NCBI RefSeq assembly: GCF_900184735.1 | Contig: NZ_LT855405.1 | Coordinates: 186,001-250,000 of the forward strand | Direction: 5' to 3' | Source: Paucisalibacillus globulus | GTDB lineage: Bacteria; Bacillota; Bacilli; Bacillales; Amphibacillaceae | Length of the DNA: 64,000 bases | Shown: one piece after another, positions 27,129 to 35,879 of the stretch | Layout: each line of letters opens with the position of its first letter | Numbering within the stretch: the stretch's first letter is position 1 | Translations under genes and position numbers: made by a program | The notes under the pieces: model-generated | What the model was told of the DNA's origin: nothing | The model's input: the letters and a program-made list of their open reading frames with translations, nothing else | The model's database searches: none

Positions 27129-27158
27129 AAAAAATGCCCTCCACTTAGTGAAGGACAT
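27129..27158 (-). terminator. Terminator of the EamA transporter gene
   Basis: Stem ATGCCCTCCAC / GTGAAGGACAT followed by a T-run on the minus strand, ten bases beyond the stop. Confidence 0.75.
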
Positions 27159-27167
27159 CTCTACTAC

Positions 27168-28097
27168 TCAAACACCACGTTGTCTTTTCCCATGATAATT
27201 TACCACAATAATCCCAACTGCAACCAAAGCGATGGCAAAGTATATAAATAAATTCAAACTCTCTCCTGGAATAAACATCGCAGACATCACAGCTCCTGAG
27301 ACTGGAACAAGAAACTTGTACATACTTAGTTCTCCAGCATTATTAAACTTTAATAAAGAGTACCAAAGGGTAAAGGCAGTAGATGAGAGTAATGCTGAAT
27401 AGATAAACAATCCCCAGCCAAACGGTGTAAATGTGATCGCACCTTCATCCAAGAATGGTAATCCAATCACTAGCATTATGCCGCCACCTAGAGTTAACTG
27501 CCAACCAGTAATCGCAACAGGATGAATCCCGGTTGCTAGCTCCTTCGCCATAATGGTTGCTATCGCTGCAGTTAAACCAGAAAGTATCATATACCCTTCC
27601 CCGTCCAACTGAAAAGAAAGCTTTAACTCTTGCCCCCAATTAGCAATAATAATTCCCATAAACCCAGCAAGAAGACCTATTGTTTTCCTCCAACTCATAC
27701 GGTCACTTCGGTAAAAATAATGTGCAAGGATGACCGTGAAAAATGTACCCGCTGAACTGAGGATAGCACCTTGCATCCCAGATACATTAGCCAGTCCATT
27801 ATAAAAGAAAAAGTATTGTAAGGACGTTTGAATAATACCTAAAAGAATAAGTATGAAAAACTGTCTTTTTGTAACCAAAATCCGTTTCCAGTTTTTCACT
27901 ATTATAACAAGGAGTACAATTAGCCCAGCAACAAAGAAACGAGCACCTGCAAAAACAATTTTCGCCATGACATCATTTGGTGCCATTTTAAGTTCTTCAT
28001 AGCTTACCTTTAATACTGGGAAAGCACTACCCCATAATATGGAACAAAAAACGGCAATAATAACTACAGACCACTTTTTTTGGAATAAACTTCTCAA
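27168..28097 (-). CDS. EamA/DMT-family transporter
   Basis: About 309 aa with ten membrane segments in two EamA halves (residues about 15-150 and 165-300). First half: FCSILWGSAFPVLKVSYEEL; second half: YMILSGLTAAIATIMAKELATG and FIYSALLSSTAFTLWYSLLKFNNAGELSMYKFLVPVSGAVMSA. DMT family exporters move amino acids, nucleosides or other small metabolites; the substrate is not evident. An ATG at 28106 has AGGAG touching it with no spacing, so the TTG three codons later, nine bases after the same AGGAG, is the more likely start. Single gene. Confidence 0.85.
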   Translation of the reverse strand: MRSLFQKKWSVVIIAVFCSILWGSAFPVLKVSYEELKMAPNDVMAKIVFAGARFFVAGLIVLLVIIVKNWKRILVTKRQFFILILLGIIQTSLQYFFFYNGLANVSGMQGAILSSAGTFFTVILAHYFYRSDRMSWRKTIGLLAGFMGIIIANWGQELKLSFQLDGEGYMILSGLTAAIATIMAKELATGIHPVAITGWQLTLGGGIMLVIGLPFLDEGAITFTPFGWGLFIYSALLSSTAFTLWYSLLKFNNAGELSMYKFLVPVSGAVMSAMFIPGESLNLFIYFAIALVAVGIIVVNYHGKRQRGV

Positions 28098-28221
28098 AAT
28101 TTCCATCTCCTGTAATGAAACTTACATACAAAAGAATATCATACGCCAAAACTAGCAACCTAGCAAGAAAGAAAAATAACGTTTAAACTGTCCACATTCT
28201 ACATGAATCTGCATACTCCTA

Positions 28222-28237
28222 GTAGTGACAGGCACCC
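28222..28237 (+). repeat. Short dispersed motif GTGACAGGCACC, copy 2
   Basis: AGTGACAGGCACCC upstream of the LRR-TraB gene; shares its core with 25398-25428 and 49631-49661. Confidence 0.5.
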
Positions 28238-28309
28238 TTGCCATTTTTGGTTTGAGTTGCTATAGTGGTGGAAAATACTGTTAATATGAACAACATTGGG
28301 GGAGTTTTT

Positions 28310-29554
28310 TTGAATCGTGTCTTGCGTATAGGTTTACTGCTAGTGACTCTTTTGTTTCTTGCTTCTTGCCAGCTAGGTAATAATGCAGAAGTGGTGTATT
28401 TCGAAGATTACCAACTCGAACAAATAATTCGCGAAGAGCTCCGTCTTCCTGAAGGAGATATTGTACCAGAGGATTTAAACAACATTACCGAGTTAGATTT
28501 ATCTGGACAACGAATTAAATCCATCAGTGGAATGGAAAATCTAGATCATATTAAAACTCTTAATCTACAAAACAATAAAATCTCAGACTTTTCCCCATTA
28601 GAGGGAATGGAACGTTTAGAAGAAGTAAGTATCGGCGGAAATCCTTATGAAACGGACATTATCACCAAACTAGAAGATAGAGACATAGTCGTTCTGACAA
28701 AAGTAGAGGTTGAAGTACGAGGAACTGCTGATGGTCCTGGCGGGTTTCTTTGGAAAGTAGAAAACGGCAATACCACCGTTTATTTACAAGGTACCATCCA
28801 CCTTGCAAACGATGATTTCTTTCCATTAAATCGAAAAATTGAGGAAGCATATGCGAAAGCAGATATCATTGTTCCGGAAATAGACATGAACAATATCAAT
28901 ATGTTAGAAATTCAAGCCATGACCATGGAGTTAGCCACCTATTCAGACGGCAGTACTATAATGGATCATCTTTCTCCAGAACTCTATGCTAAATTAGTGA
29001 ATACTTATTCTGACCTAGGATATTCAATTAGCATGTTTGCAAACTATAAACCATGGTTCCACTCAACGTTAATACAAAATTTAATGACGGAAGAACTCGG
29101 CTTCATAGAAGGTGTAGACTCCTACTTCTTAGATCGAGCAGAACAAGATCAAAAACAAGTGATTGGTTTAGAAACAGTGGAAGAACAGCTTTCTATATTT
29201 GCTGATACATCTCCTGAATTTCAAACCGATATGCTAGAAGAGTCATTGGTAGAGCTCGAAGAATTTGAAAGTCAAATGAACGATATGTTTAGCCTATATA
29301 TGGAGGGAGATCCTGATAAACTTCTTGAATATTTAATGGTTGAAGATGTAGAACCATCTCCAGAAGAACAAGCATACATGCAAGCACTAAATGACAATCG
29401 AAATTATAATATGGCCGAACAAATAGCCAACTTTCTAGAAGAAGACAGCGGAGATACATACTTTGTTATCGTCGGCAGTCTCCATCTATTACTTGAACCA
29501 CATATAAGATCTATACTCGAAGAAGAAGGATATACGATAGAGCAGGTGTTATAA
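28310..29554 (+). CDS. Lipoprotein with leucine-rich repeats and TraB/GumN domain
   Basis: 414 aa from TTG 28310, preceded by GGGGGAG at six bases; an in-frame upstream start at 28265 is less likely. Lipoprotein signal ends LASC. Residues about 30-115 hold two to three leucine-rich repeats (ITELDLSGQRIKSISGMENL, IKTLNLQNNKISDFSPLEGM). Residues about 130-414 form a TraB/GumN (Tiki-like) domain with the two paired motifs FLWKVENGNTTVYLQGTIHLA and VIVGSLHLL, and EGVDSYFLDRA between. This superfamily includes metal-dependent proteases outside the membrane. Target unknown. The LRR plus TraB fusion on one lipid anchor is unusual. Confidence 0.85.
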   Translation: MNRVLRIGLLLVTLLFLASCQLGNNAEVVYFEDYQLEQIIREELRLPEGDIVPEDLNNITELDLSGQRIKSISGMENLDHIKTLNLQNNKISDFSPLEGMERLEEVSIGGNPYETDIITKLEDRDIVVLTKVEVEVRGTADGPGGFLWKVENGNTTVYLQGTIHLANDDFFPLNRKIEEAYAKADIIVPEIDMNNINMLEIQAMTMELATYSDGSTIMDHLSPELYAKLVNTYSDLGYSISMFANYKPWFHSTLIQNLMTEELGFIEGVDSYFLDRAEQDQKQVIGLETVEEQLSIFADTSPEFQTDMLEESLVELEEFESQMNDMFSLYMEGDPDKLLEYLMVEDVEPSPEEQAYMQALNDNRNYNMAEQIANFLEEDSGDTYFVIVGSLHLLLEPHIRSILEEEGYTIEQVL

Positions 29555-29578
29555 AGTAAAATATATAGCAGATATCTA

Positions 29579-29612
29579 AAGCAGCTACTTGTAATTAGTG
29601 GCTGTTTTTTTT
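29579..29612 (+). terminator. Terminator of the LRR-TraB gene
   Basis: Stem GCAGCTACT / AGTGGCTGT with eight T following. Confidence 0.85.
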
Positions 29613-29654
29613 GTTAGTCCACCCTATTAAAAGTAAAGCAATAAAAACGCAATG

Positions 29655-30188
29655 TTGATAGAAACTGTGCGGTAACTAGTTTAATTACAACAGATTTAGT
29701 TATTGGGTATAGCTGTACGACACCGCTCCGGCAGAATACTCCGCTTTCCGCGGGCCCGGCCTCAGCCTCCTCGAGGATAGATCGCCTCTGCGGGGTCTTC
29801 GGACACGTGCTATTCCCGCAGGACAATGGTTTTCGGTGGGGCGAGTAATCGCAGTCCCAAGGAAGGCTACGGCAGCGTAATCATCGCACGAAGAAAATTG
29901 TTCTTTATTTTCGAGGACTCTCCGTATTCTGCCTGCGCTAGTTTTTATTTCTAATTATTATAAGGAATAATACTATGTTTTTGAGATAAGTGGTGTTTAA
30001 ATTATTCTTTCACTCTTTACTAGCGAAGGAAATACACGGAGACTCCTGCGGGAGGATAGGCATCGGTGAGACCCCGCAGTGCGTATGCGCGAGGAGGCTC
30101 ACCAGCCGCCCGCGGAAAGCGGAGTGTATTTCCGAAGCGGGTAAGTTGCGCGATCCATAATACTTACTTACCCCGCAGTTTCTATCAA
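29655..30188. repeat. Modular inverted-repeat element, copy 3 (534 bp)
   Basis: Between convergent genes, inverted relative to copy 2. Terminal repeats TTGATAGAAACTGTGCGG (left) and CCCCGCAGTTTCTATCAA (right). Read in reverse, the GGAAATACAC arm carries the type B core and the CAGAATAC arm the type A core plus the same module of about 93 bases seen in copy 2 (29822-29914 here, ends GGACAATGG and TTTTCGAG). Two short ORFs overlapping it are artefacts. Confidence 0.9.
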
Positions 30189-30223
30189 TTACGTTAATAA
30201 CAACAATTAAATATAAGCGAGTC

Positions 30224-30265
30224 AATAAAAAATCTGCACAGGAGCACAAGACTCCCGTACAGATT
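30224..30265 (-). terminator. Terminator of the first giant GGDEF gene
   Basis: Stem AATCTGCACAGGAG / CTCCCGTACAGATT followed by T-rich sequence on the minus strand; two bases from the stop codon. Confidence 0.88.
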
Positions 30266-30267
30266 AT

Positions 30268-33200
30268 CTATATCATTCCAGACAATAGATTACTATACAC
30301 ATTCAACATATTCAAATCCTCTGCACCAAACTCCTTAACCCTCGTCGGAGTTGAAAGATAAATAGCCCCTCGGACATTACCTTCCACCATAATCGGAACA
30401 GTTAAAATAGAATCCCAATCTGGTAACCCATTAATCTTATCGGGGGCATCCCAATTAATTGTATAAAGACCACGTTCTTCAATTAACACCGAATTGAGTA
30501 TTTCCTCATCCACTTCGAAGTCCTGTAACCAATTCTCTTGTTGGGCTTTTCTTCCATAATACTTTTGACCATTTGCATGGTAAAGTATGATATAGCCATA
30601 TTGTGCTTCACTTATCTCGATAACCCTTCCTAAAAATTGGAAGAGTTTCTCTTCTAGTGTCACTTGACTATTATTTAATTGAATAAGCTCTACCATGGCT
30701 AGTACATTCCTTGAATCTCTAATATCATCGCCGGACAGAATACCGGAGAGCTTATTTTGTGGCTTAGATTTCGTGATAAATTCCTTCTGCCACACTTTAG
30801 CATTATCTCTACCTGTTTCTTTTGCGATATATAATGCTTGATCTGCTTTGTCAATTAATTCTCTAACTTGTTGACCGTGTTCAGGATAGGTTGCAATCCC
30901 CAGACTTAAGGTTATCTCAAACTTATCTCCCAACAATTTTTGGGATGTTACCTTCTTTCGTATGACATTCCCAAGCTCCAATGCTGCCTCTTGCTCCACC
31001 TCAGGTAAAATAATAATAAATTCTTCCCCACCATATCGCCCGAGAATATGATTTTCTTCCAATGTATCGATAACAAGCTTGGAAACCTTACGTAATACTG
31101 TATCCCCTACCTGGTGTCCGTAACGGTCATTAACTTGCTTGAATCGGTCTAAGTCAAACATAATAATACTAATAGAATCCCCAGACTCTTTAGCGAACTT
31201 AACATTAGATTCGAGAGCATCATCTAAATACTTTCTTGTTAGCGCTCCAGTTAACTTATCAATTGTTGCAGACAATCTTAACTGATGTTTTTCTAGCATA
31301 GCAGCTAAGAATCCCATGAGCTCATTACATTTTTCCAGTCCAGATTCATTAAAATTATTTACATACATATCAGTCTCTAAGTAAACATACCCAAGAATGC
31401 TATCTTGCTTACTAGCCATTCCTTGTTTTTGTAAGATGGGAATATATAACGCACCACGTAAATCCTTTGATAATAAATTTACGTCAAGATTATTTCTATC
31501 ATCCACTAAGAAAGCTTCCTTCGTATCTCGAGCTCGATTGAGCATATACCGACTGGTAGGTAGTTCATCTTGATCGTCTGTCGAACTGACAACAGTTAAT
31601 TCCTCATGCTGATTTTCTATAATAATAAGTCCTCTCGATGCAATGGTTACACCAGCAAAGAACTTTAGCACCATATTGATATTCTTCATCGTATTTGCTG
31701 TGACATGTTGGAGTATATCGTTAGAACTTTGAATATCTTTAGATAGTTTATTCAGGTGATGATGGCTTATATACTGGATAAAATCTTGATGTTCAATAAA
31801 TACACTCAAATAGTCATGTTCTAAAATTTGTTCTAGTTTTTCCTTTGATAAAACGGCGCTCCCCATTACTTCTCTAGATGCAAACGAAATCTGTTCTCCC
31901 ATTATCCATTCATATATCCGCTCTAATCTAATGAAACCTCTTGCAAAATGATGGTTATTGACAAATAAAAGTTGATACTTTTCAGGGAGATCTTTCACAA
32001 TACTTTTGGTAACTTCTGTACCTTCTAAATAATAATGTGCAGCATAGTATAATTTTTTCTCTTCAAAGGCATAGTCCCCTAGTAATAGCAATATCTTTGC
32101 AACCATTTCACGATGTCCCGCTTTTTTTGCAAACTCCAAACCGCGATTTAAATAGAAAATGGATTCAGATGAATTATCTTTCAATCCTAAAAGGTAGTAA
32201 TATCCTGCCCATAACGTATCCGGTGTTTGGTTAGAAAGATAGTCTTCTAGTTTATCTATTAGGGACTTTGCATAGGCATGTTTACCTTGCCTACTAAGCA
32301 CCGTTGCAGCCATAGTCAGTGCCTTAACATTAAACTGTTCCCTCGGAATTTTCTCGACTAATTCTAGTATTTCTGAGATTAACAGATCAATTTGTTCATC
32401 CTTAGCCTCTCTAAGTATATTGATATTCTTGTATATTTTCGCAGAATAGGAATAGATATTCTCTCTCCCCTGATTATATGCAACAACCTTATCACTAAAT
32501 TCTTTTGCCAGATCATAGTTTCCTATCAATTGGTAAAAGTTCATGCTGGTATTATGAAAGTCAAAAGTCTGTAAGTCGCTAAGATCGCCCTTCTCATAAA
32601 GGTCAATAACCAGATCATAATATCTGATGGCCTGTTGATAATTACCCATTTCTGCACAAGCTAGACACATCAAATTGTATAGATGATACATGACCCACTT
32701 AGATCCACCAATTTCAGCCTTCTGCAATGCATGTTTAAAATGTTTATAAGCCTCTTGAAAATTATGAGCATTGGCATAGATATTACCGATACTGGATAAT
32801 GCACGAATCTCTGTTTCAAAAATACCGTATTCCTCACTTAGGTCTCTGACCTTGATGAAATATTCCATTGCAGTATCTAATTCATCCATAAATGCCTGAT
32901 AAATAACACCAATATTATTAACTGCCCCCAAATATCCTTTCAAATACCCAGCTTCACTTAGCAGATTCATGGCCACTTGATAGTAATCGATTGCTTCCTC
33001 GACACGATTATGTTGCACACTAGTAAAACCGAGCAATAAATAAGCATTACCTGTAATACGAGGAAACTCTTCTCCACTTTCCTCAATGATTCGATGTAGA
33101 ATTTTCTCTGCATCATCAATATGATTCTCAAGCCCTAACAAAAATGCTTGAAGTCGATTAAACTCAAGCCTTGCTCCTTTATCATGAATGACCGGAAAAT

Positions 33201-35625
33201 GCTCTTCTACCTTTTGTAAATACACCTTGACCTGTTCAGCCTGATATAGCGTTGCATGAAGGTTTGCCAGTGCTAGATAAATGGCTAATTTATTTTCCTG
33301 ATGATTTTCTCCTGTTGCAAGGTCTAACGCTCTATTTAAATATTCTAAAGCTTTTTCTGGCAGATTAACTTCCAGGCATAGATCGCCAATCTTCATGTAC
33401 AAATTAGTTTTTTCTATTGTATCCTCAATTATCACAGCGGCCTTTTCTAGATATTGAATCTCAGCCTTTATTTCATGCTGTTTATGTAATTGGTGGGCAA
33501 TTTTCAGATATGATTGGATACTTTTATCTTTGTTCCCTGCACCCTCATAATGAAATATTAGCTCTTCTATTTTACTTTCTTGTTTTTCTTCCAGATATAG
33601 ACCTATATTAGCATGCATCTCTTTCTTTACTTCTGTATCAATTGCATCATAGACTATTCGCTTCAATACTTTATTATCAAAATCAAATAAGTAGCCATTA
33701 TCGGAAACGAGTTCCTGCAGAATACCTTTCCGTAATAAATCTTGAAGTTCTAAAGTAACAATCTGTTCAACTTGTTGAAGAACATGACAAATTGCTCGTG
33801 CAGAGACAGGCTTATTAAATACAGCTACTGTCTTTAATATATCTAGGCTTTCATATGTTAAATCCTGTAACTGATTTAACAGTGCTTGTTCAATACTTTC
33901 CGGTACCTGAAGGGAATTATAATCATTAGAAGATAAAAGAATACTCCACTTTCCATTTTCAGGGGAAACCTGTAAAAGCTTCCTACTATACAAATCTTTT
34001 AATACTTCTTGAATGAACAACGGATTTCCATATGAACGTGAAAATATCCTCTCGGTAAGTTTGAGCGGCTGGTAGGATAAAGATAAGATATGCTGAATCA
34101 ATTGTCCCGATTGTTCAATCGATAACGGATTTAAGCGAATTACACTCGAATCGGTCCGCTTTTTTAGCAAATCTAGACTATCTAGATACACCTGATTATC
34201 ACTATCTTCTCTTACCTCACCAGATAAAATAAACATCAGATTACTTTGATGCAACACGTTCGTACTCAAATAGTTGATTAGATCCATTGTAAACGTATCT
34301 GCTAGATGAAGATCATCGATAATAAAGACCGCTGTCTTCCCTTGAAGACTTTCATTCATAAATGCAGCAATTCTATTTAATAATCGATATTTATTGTTTC
34401 CATCTAGTAAAAACTCCATATATGTTGTTTTGTCTTTTCTTTCTAGCTCTGGTAGATACTTAACTAATTCGGCTTGATATTTCCTGAGTACATGATCGTC
34501 TGAATGACTAATGACCTTTTGTAAAATATCAACCCAAAGATTCCTACTACCCGAACTTTCTAACTGGAAGCTTGAAAAGACATGTACCTTCCGCAAAGTA
34601 ATTAAGAATTCAATCTCTTGCAATAGTCGCGTTTTTCCCATTCCATTATCGCCTTGTATAAAGAAGATTCGCTTACTTGGCTTATACCCCATCATCGATT
34701 CCATGTTTCGTAATATAAGCTCTATTTCTATATCTCGGCCAACAATTTCGGTATGAAATTGGAGCTTTTCATACTCTGCTATCTTCGTTGTAATATATCG
34801 TTTATCAACCGCCTCACTTAGCTCATCTAACATTGCTTGTACATGTTCATATGGATACTCTTCAAGTGGCATAAGTAGTTTCTTTATAATTGGGAGTACT
34901 TTTTGTAATAGAAGCTGTTCATGGTAGGTATACGTTCTAAGATTATCTTTAAGCTTTTCTAATTCCACTTTTGGATTAGCTAAAGATGATGTACGTTGAA
35001 TCATCGCAAGGAACATCACACCAAGTGAATACATATCGGATTCCTTACTAGCCTTTTGTCCAGCGAGTACGTTAGGCGATTGAAAATAAGTGTCTTCTAA
35101 TTGATGACCTCGAAACTTTTCCAACGCAGCTGTAGCAAGATCTTTGAGCACCAGAATTACTTCATCACCTATCGTTACACTTTGGATTGCCCGAGGATTT
35201 AAAGCGCCGTAAATAAACCCATTTAAATGGACAGTATGAATCAGCGAACTAAGCTCCAAAAAGCGTTCGATAATTTCATCTAGTTCTAGTTTTTGGATAA
35301 AGTCTTCAAAGTCATCCACAACCTCATTAAATTCTGATGTGAAATAAAAAATTTTATCAGAATGTGCTCTATTATCAATGAAAGAGACCACACCGAATTC
35401 ATAGTTTCTAGCAATTTGCTTATGGGTTACGTTCTTAATCGATATAAATCTCTTCGCAAAAAAGTCCACTAACGGTTTTGGTGTGTATTCCGAGTTTAAT
35501 AGGTTTAGTTTGATAAGCTGGTTATCTTGAAGTATGTCAACAGCAGTGTACGTTGATAGAATTTTATCCTGTTCTAAGAGTTCGATTAGTCGATAACGTT
35601 TATTAATTATTTCCACGGATTTCAC
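30268..35625 (-). CDS. Giant pseudokinase-STAND ATPase-TPR-GAF-GGDEF-GAF protein (1785 aa)
   Basis: Domains in order: protein-kinase-like fold (1-270), STAND/COG3899-type ATPase (about 290-560), winged-helix-like linker (570-670), TPR-like repeats (690-1190), GAF (1300-1450), GGDEF (1455-1615), C-terminal GAF (1645-1783). The kinase catalytic loop reads YGALNPRA at 139-146 where HRDLKPEN is expected, so the catalytic Asp is lost: a pseudokinase. Walker A GDNGMGKT (325-332) and Walker B VFIIDDLHLAD (about 432-442) are intact. The GGDEF site is GGEEF (1532-1536), an active form; the RxxD inhibitory site before it is absent (LEENHI). It should make c-di-GMP under control of ligand- or partner-driven NTPase switching. 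Cytoplasmic; no signal or membrane segment. Paralogue of the gene upstream. Confidence 0.92.
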   Translation of the reverse strand: MKSVEIINKRYRLIELLEQDKILSTYTAVDILQDNQLIKLNLLNSEYTPKPLVDFFAKRFISIKNVTHKQIARNYEFGVVSFIDNRAHSDKIFYFTSEFNEVVDDFEDFIQKLELDEIIERFLELSSLIHTVHLNGFIYGALNPRAIQSVTIGDEVILVLKDLATAALEKFRGHQLEDTYFQSPNVLAGQKASKESDMYSLGVMFLAMIQRTSSLANPKVELEKLKDNLRTYTYHEQLLLQKVLPIIKKLLMPLEEYPYEHVQAMLDELSEAVDKRYITTKIAEYEKLQFHTEIVGRDIEIELILRNMESMMGYKPSKRIFFIQGDNGMGKTRLLQEIEFLITLRKVHVFSSFQLESSGSRNLWVDILQKVISHSDDHVLRKYQAELVKYLPELERKDKTTYMEFLLDGNNKYRLLNRIAAFMNESLQGKTAVFIIDDLHLADTFTMDLINYLSTNVLHQSNLMFILSGEVREDSDNQVYLDSLDLLKKRTDSSVIRLNPLSIEQSGQLIQHILSLSYQPLKLTERIFSRSYGNPLFIQEVLKDLYSRKLLQVSPENGKWSILLSSNDYNSLQVPESIEQALLNQLQDLTYESLDILKTVAVFNKPVSARAICHVLQQVEQIVTLELQDLLRKGILQELVSDNGYLFDFDNKVLKRIVYDAIDTEVKKEMHANIGLYLEEKQESKIEELIFHYEGAGNKDKSIQSYLKIAHQLHKQHEIKAEIQYLEKAAVIIEDTIEKTNLYMKIGDLCLEVNLPEKALEYLNRALDLATGENHQENKLAIYLALANLHATLYQAEQVKVYLQKVEEHFPVIHDKGARLEFNRLQAFLLGLENHIDDAEKILHRIIEESGEEFPRITGNAYLLLGFTSVQHNRVEEAIDYYQVAMNLLSEAGYLKGYLGAVNNIGVIYQAFMDELDTAMEYFIKVRDLSEEYGIFETEIRALSSIGNIYANAHNFQEAYKHFKHALQKAEIGGSKWVMYHLYNLMCLACAEMGNYQQAIRYYDLVIDLYEKGDLSDLQTFDFHNTSMNFYQLIGNYDLAKEFSDKVVAYNQGRENIYSYSAKIYKNINILREAKDEQIDLLISEILELVEKIPREQFNVKALTMAATVLSRQGKHAYAKSLIDKLEDYLSNQTPDTLWAGYYYLLGLKDNSSESIFYLNRGLEFAKKAGHREMVAKILLLLGDYAFEEKKLYYAAHYYLEGTEVTKSIVKDLPEKYQLLFVNNHHFARGFIRLERIYEWIMGEQISFASREVMGSAVLSKEKLEQILEHDYLSVFIEHQDFIQYISHHHLNKLSKDIQSSNDILQHVTANTMKNINMVLKFFAGVTIASRGLIIIENQHEELTVVSSTDDQDELPTSRYMLNRARDTKEAFLVDDRNNLDVNLLSKDLRGALYIPILQKQGMASKQDSILGYVYLETDMYVNNFNESGLEKCNELMGFLAAMLEKHQLRLSATIDKLTGALTRKYLDDALESNVKFAKESGDSISIIMFDLDRFKQVNDRYGHQVGDTVLRKVSKLVIDTLEENHILGRYGGEEFIIILPEVEQEAALELGNVIRKKVTSQKLLGDKFEITLSLGIATYPEHGQQVRELIDKADQALYIAKETGRDNAKVWQKEFITKSKPQNKLSGILSGDDIRDSRNVLAMVELIQLNNSQVTLEEKLFQFLGRVIEISEAQYGYIILYHANGQKYYGRKAQQENWLQDFEVDEEILNSVLIEERGLYTINWDAPDKINGLPDWDSILTVPIMVEGNVRGAIYLSTPTRVKEFGAEDLNMLNVYSNLLSGMI

Positions 35626-35744
35626 CTCTTCGTCGTGTAATGATTGGGTTGTTAAGAACGCAATGTCAATGGACCCTAAGTGGGGTCTACTTTCACAATA
35701 CGCAACATTCTTTTACATCTTTTCCTTATATTAACATAATCTTA

Positions 35745-35778
35745 TAAAAAAACAGGCTATTCGTAAAAACGAATAGCC
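35745..35778 (-). terminator. Terminator between the two giant genes
   Basis: Perfect ten-base stem GGCTATTCGT / ACGAATAGCC, loop AAAA, then G and seven T on the minus strand. Part of the transcription from the riboswitch may stop here, leaving the second gene to its own promoter or readthrough. Confidence 0.88.
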
Positions 35779-35879
35779 AAAAATCTTGTTAGTAGAAATT
35801 ATCAGTGGTTTGGCACAAATTGAATTCATTTACTTGCAAGTTTCTAGTAATCTAACAATTCAAATTGTTGATAATTTCA

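Noticed and set aside
29614-30249. 70-aa and 79-aa ORFs across repeat copy 3
   Set aside because: Same repeat-derived artefact (EEAEAGPAESGVFCR-type reading of the arm).
35626-35744. Second c-di-GMP riboswitch before the 1785-aa gene
   Set aside because: Searched for GGCAAAC / GACGCAAAGC / GCC blocks; only a small GACCC hairpin is present.
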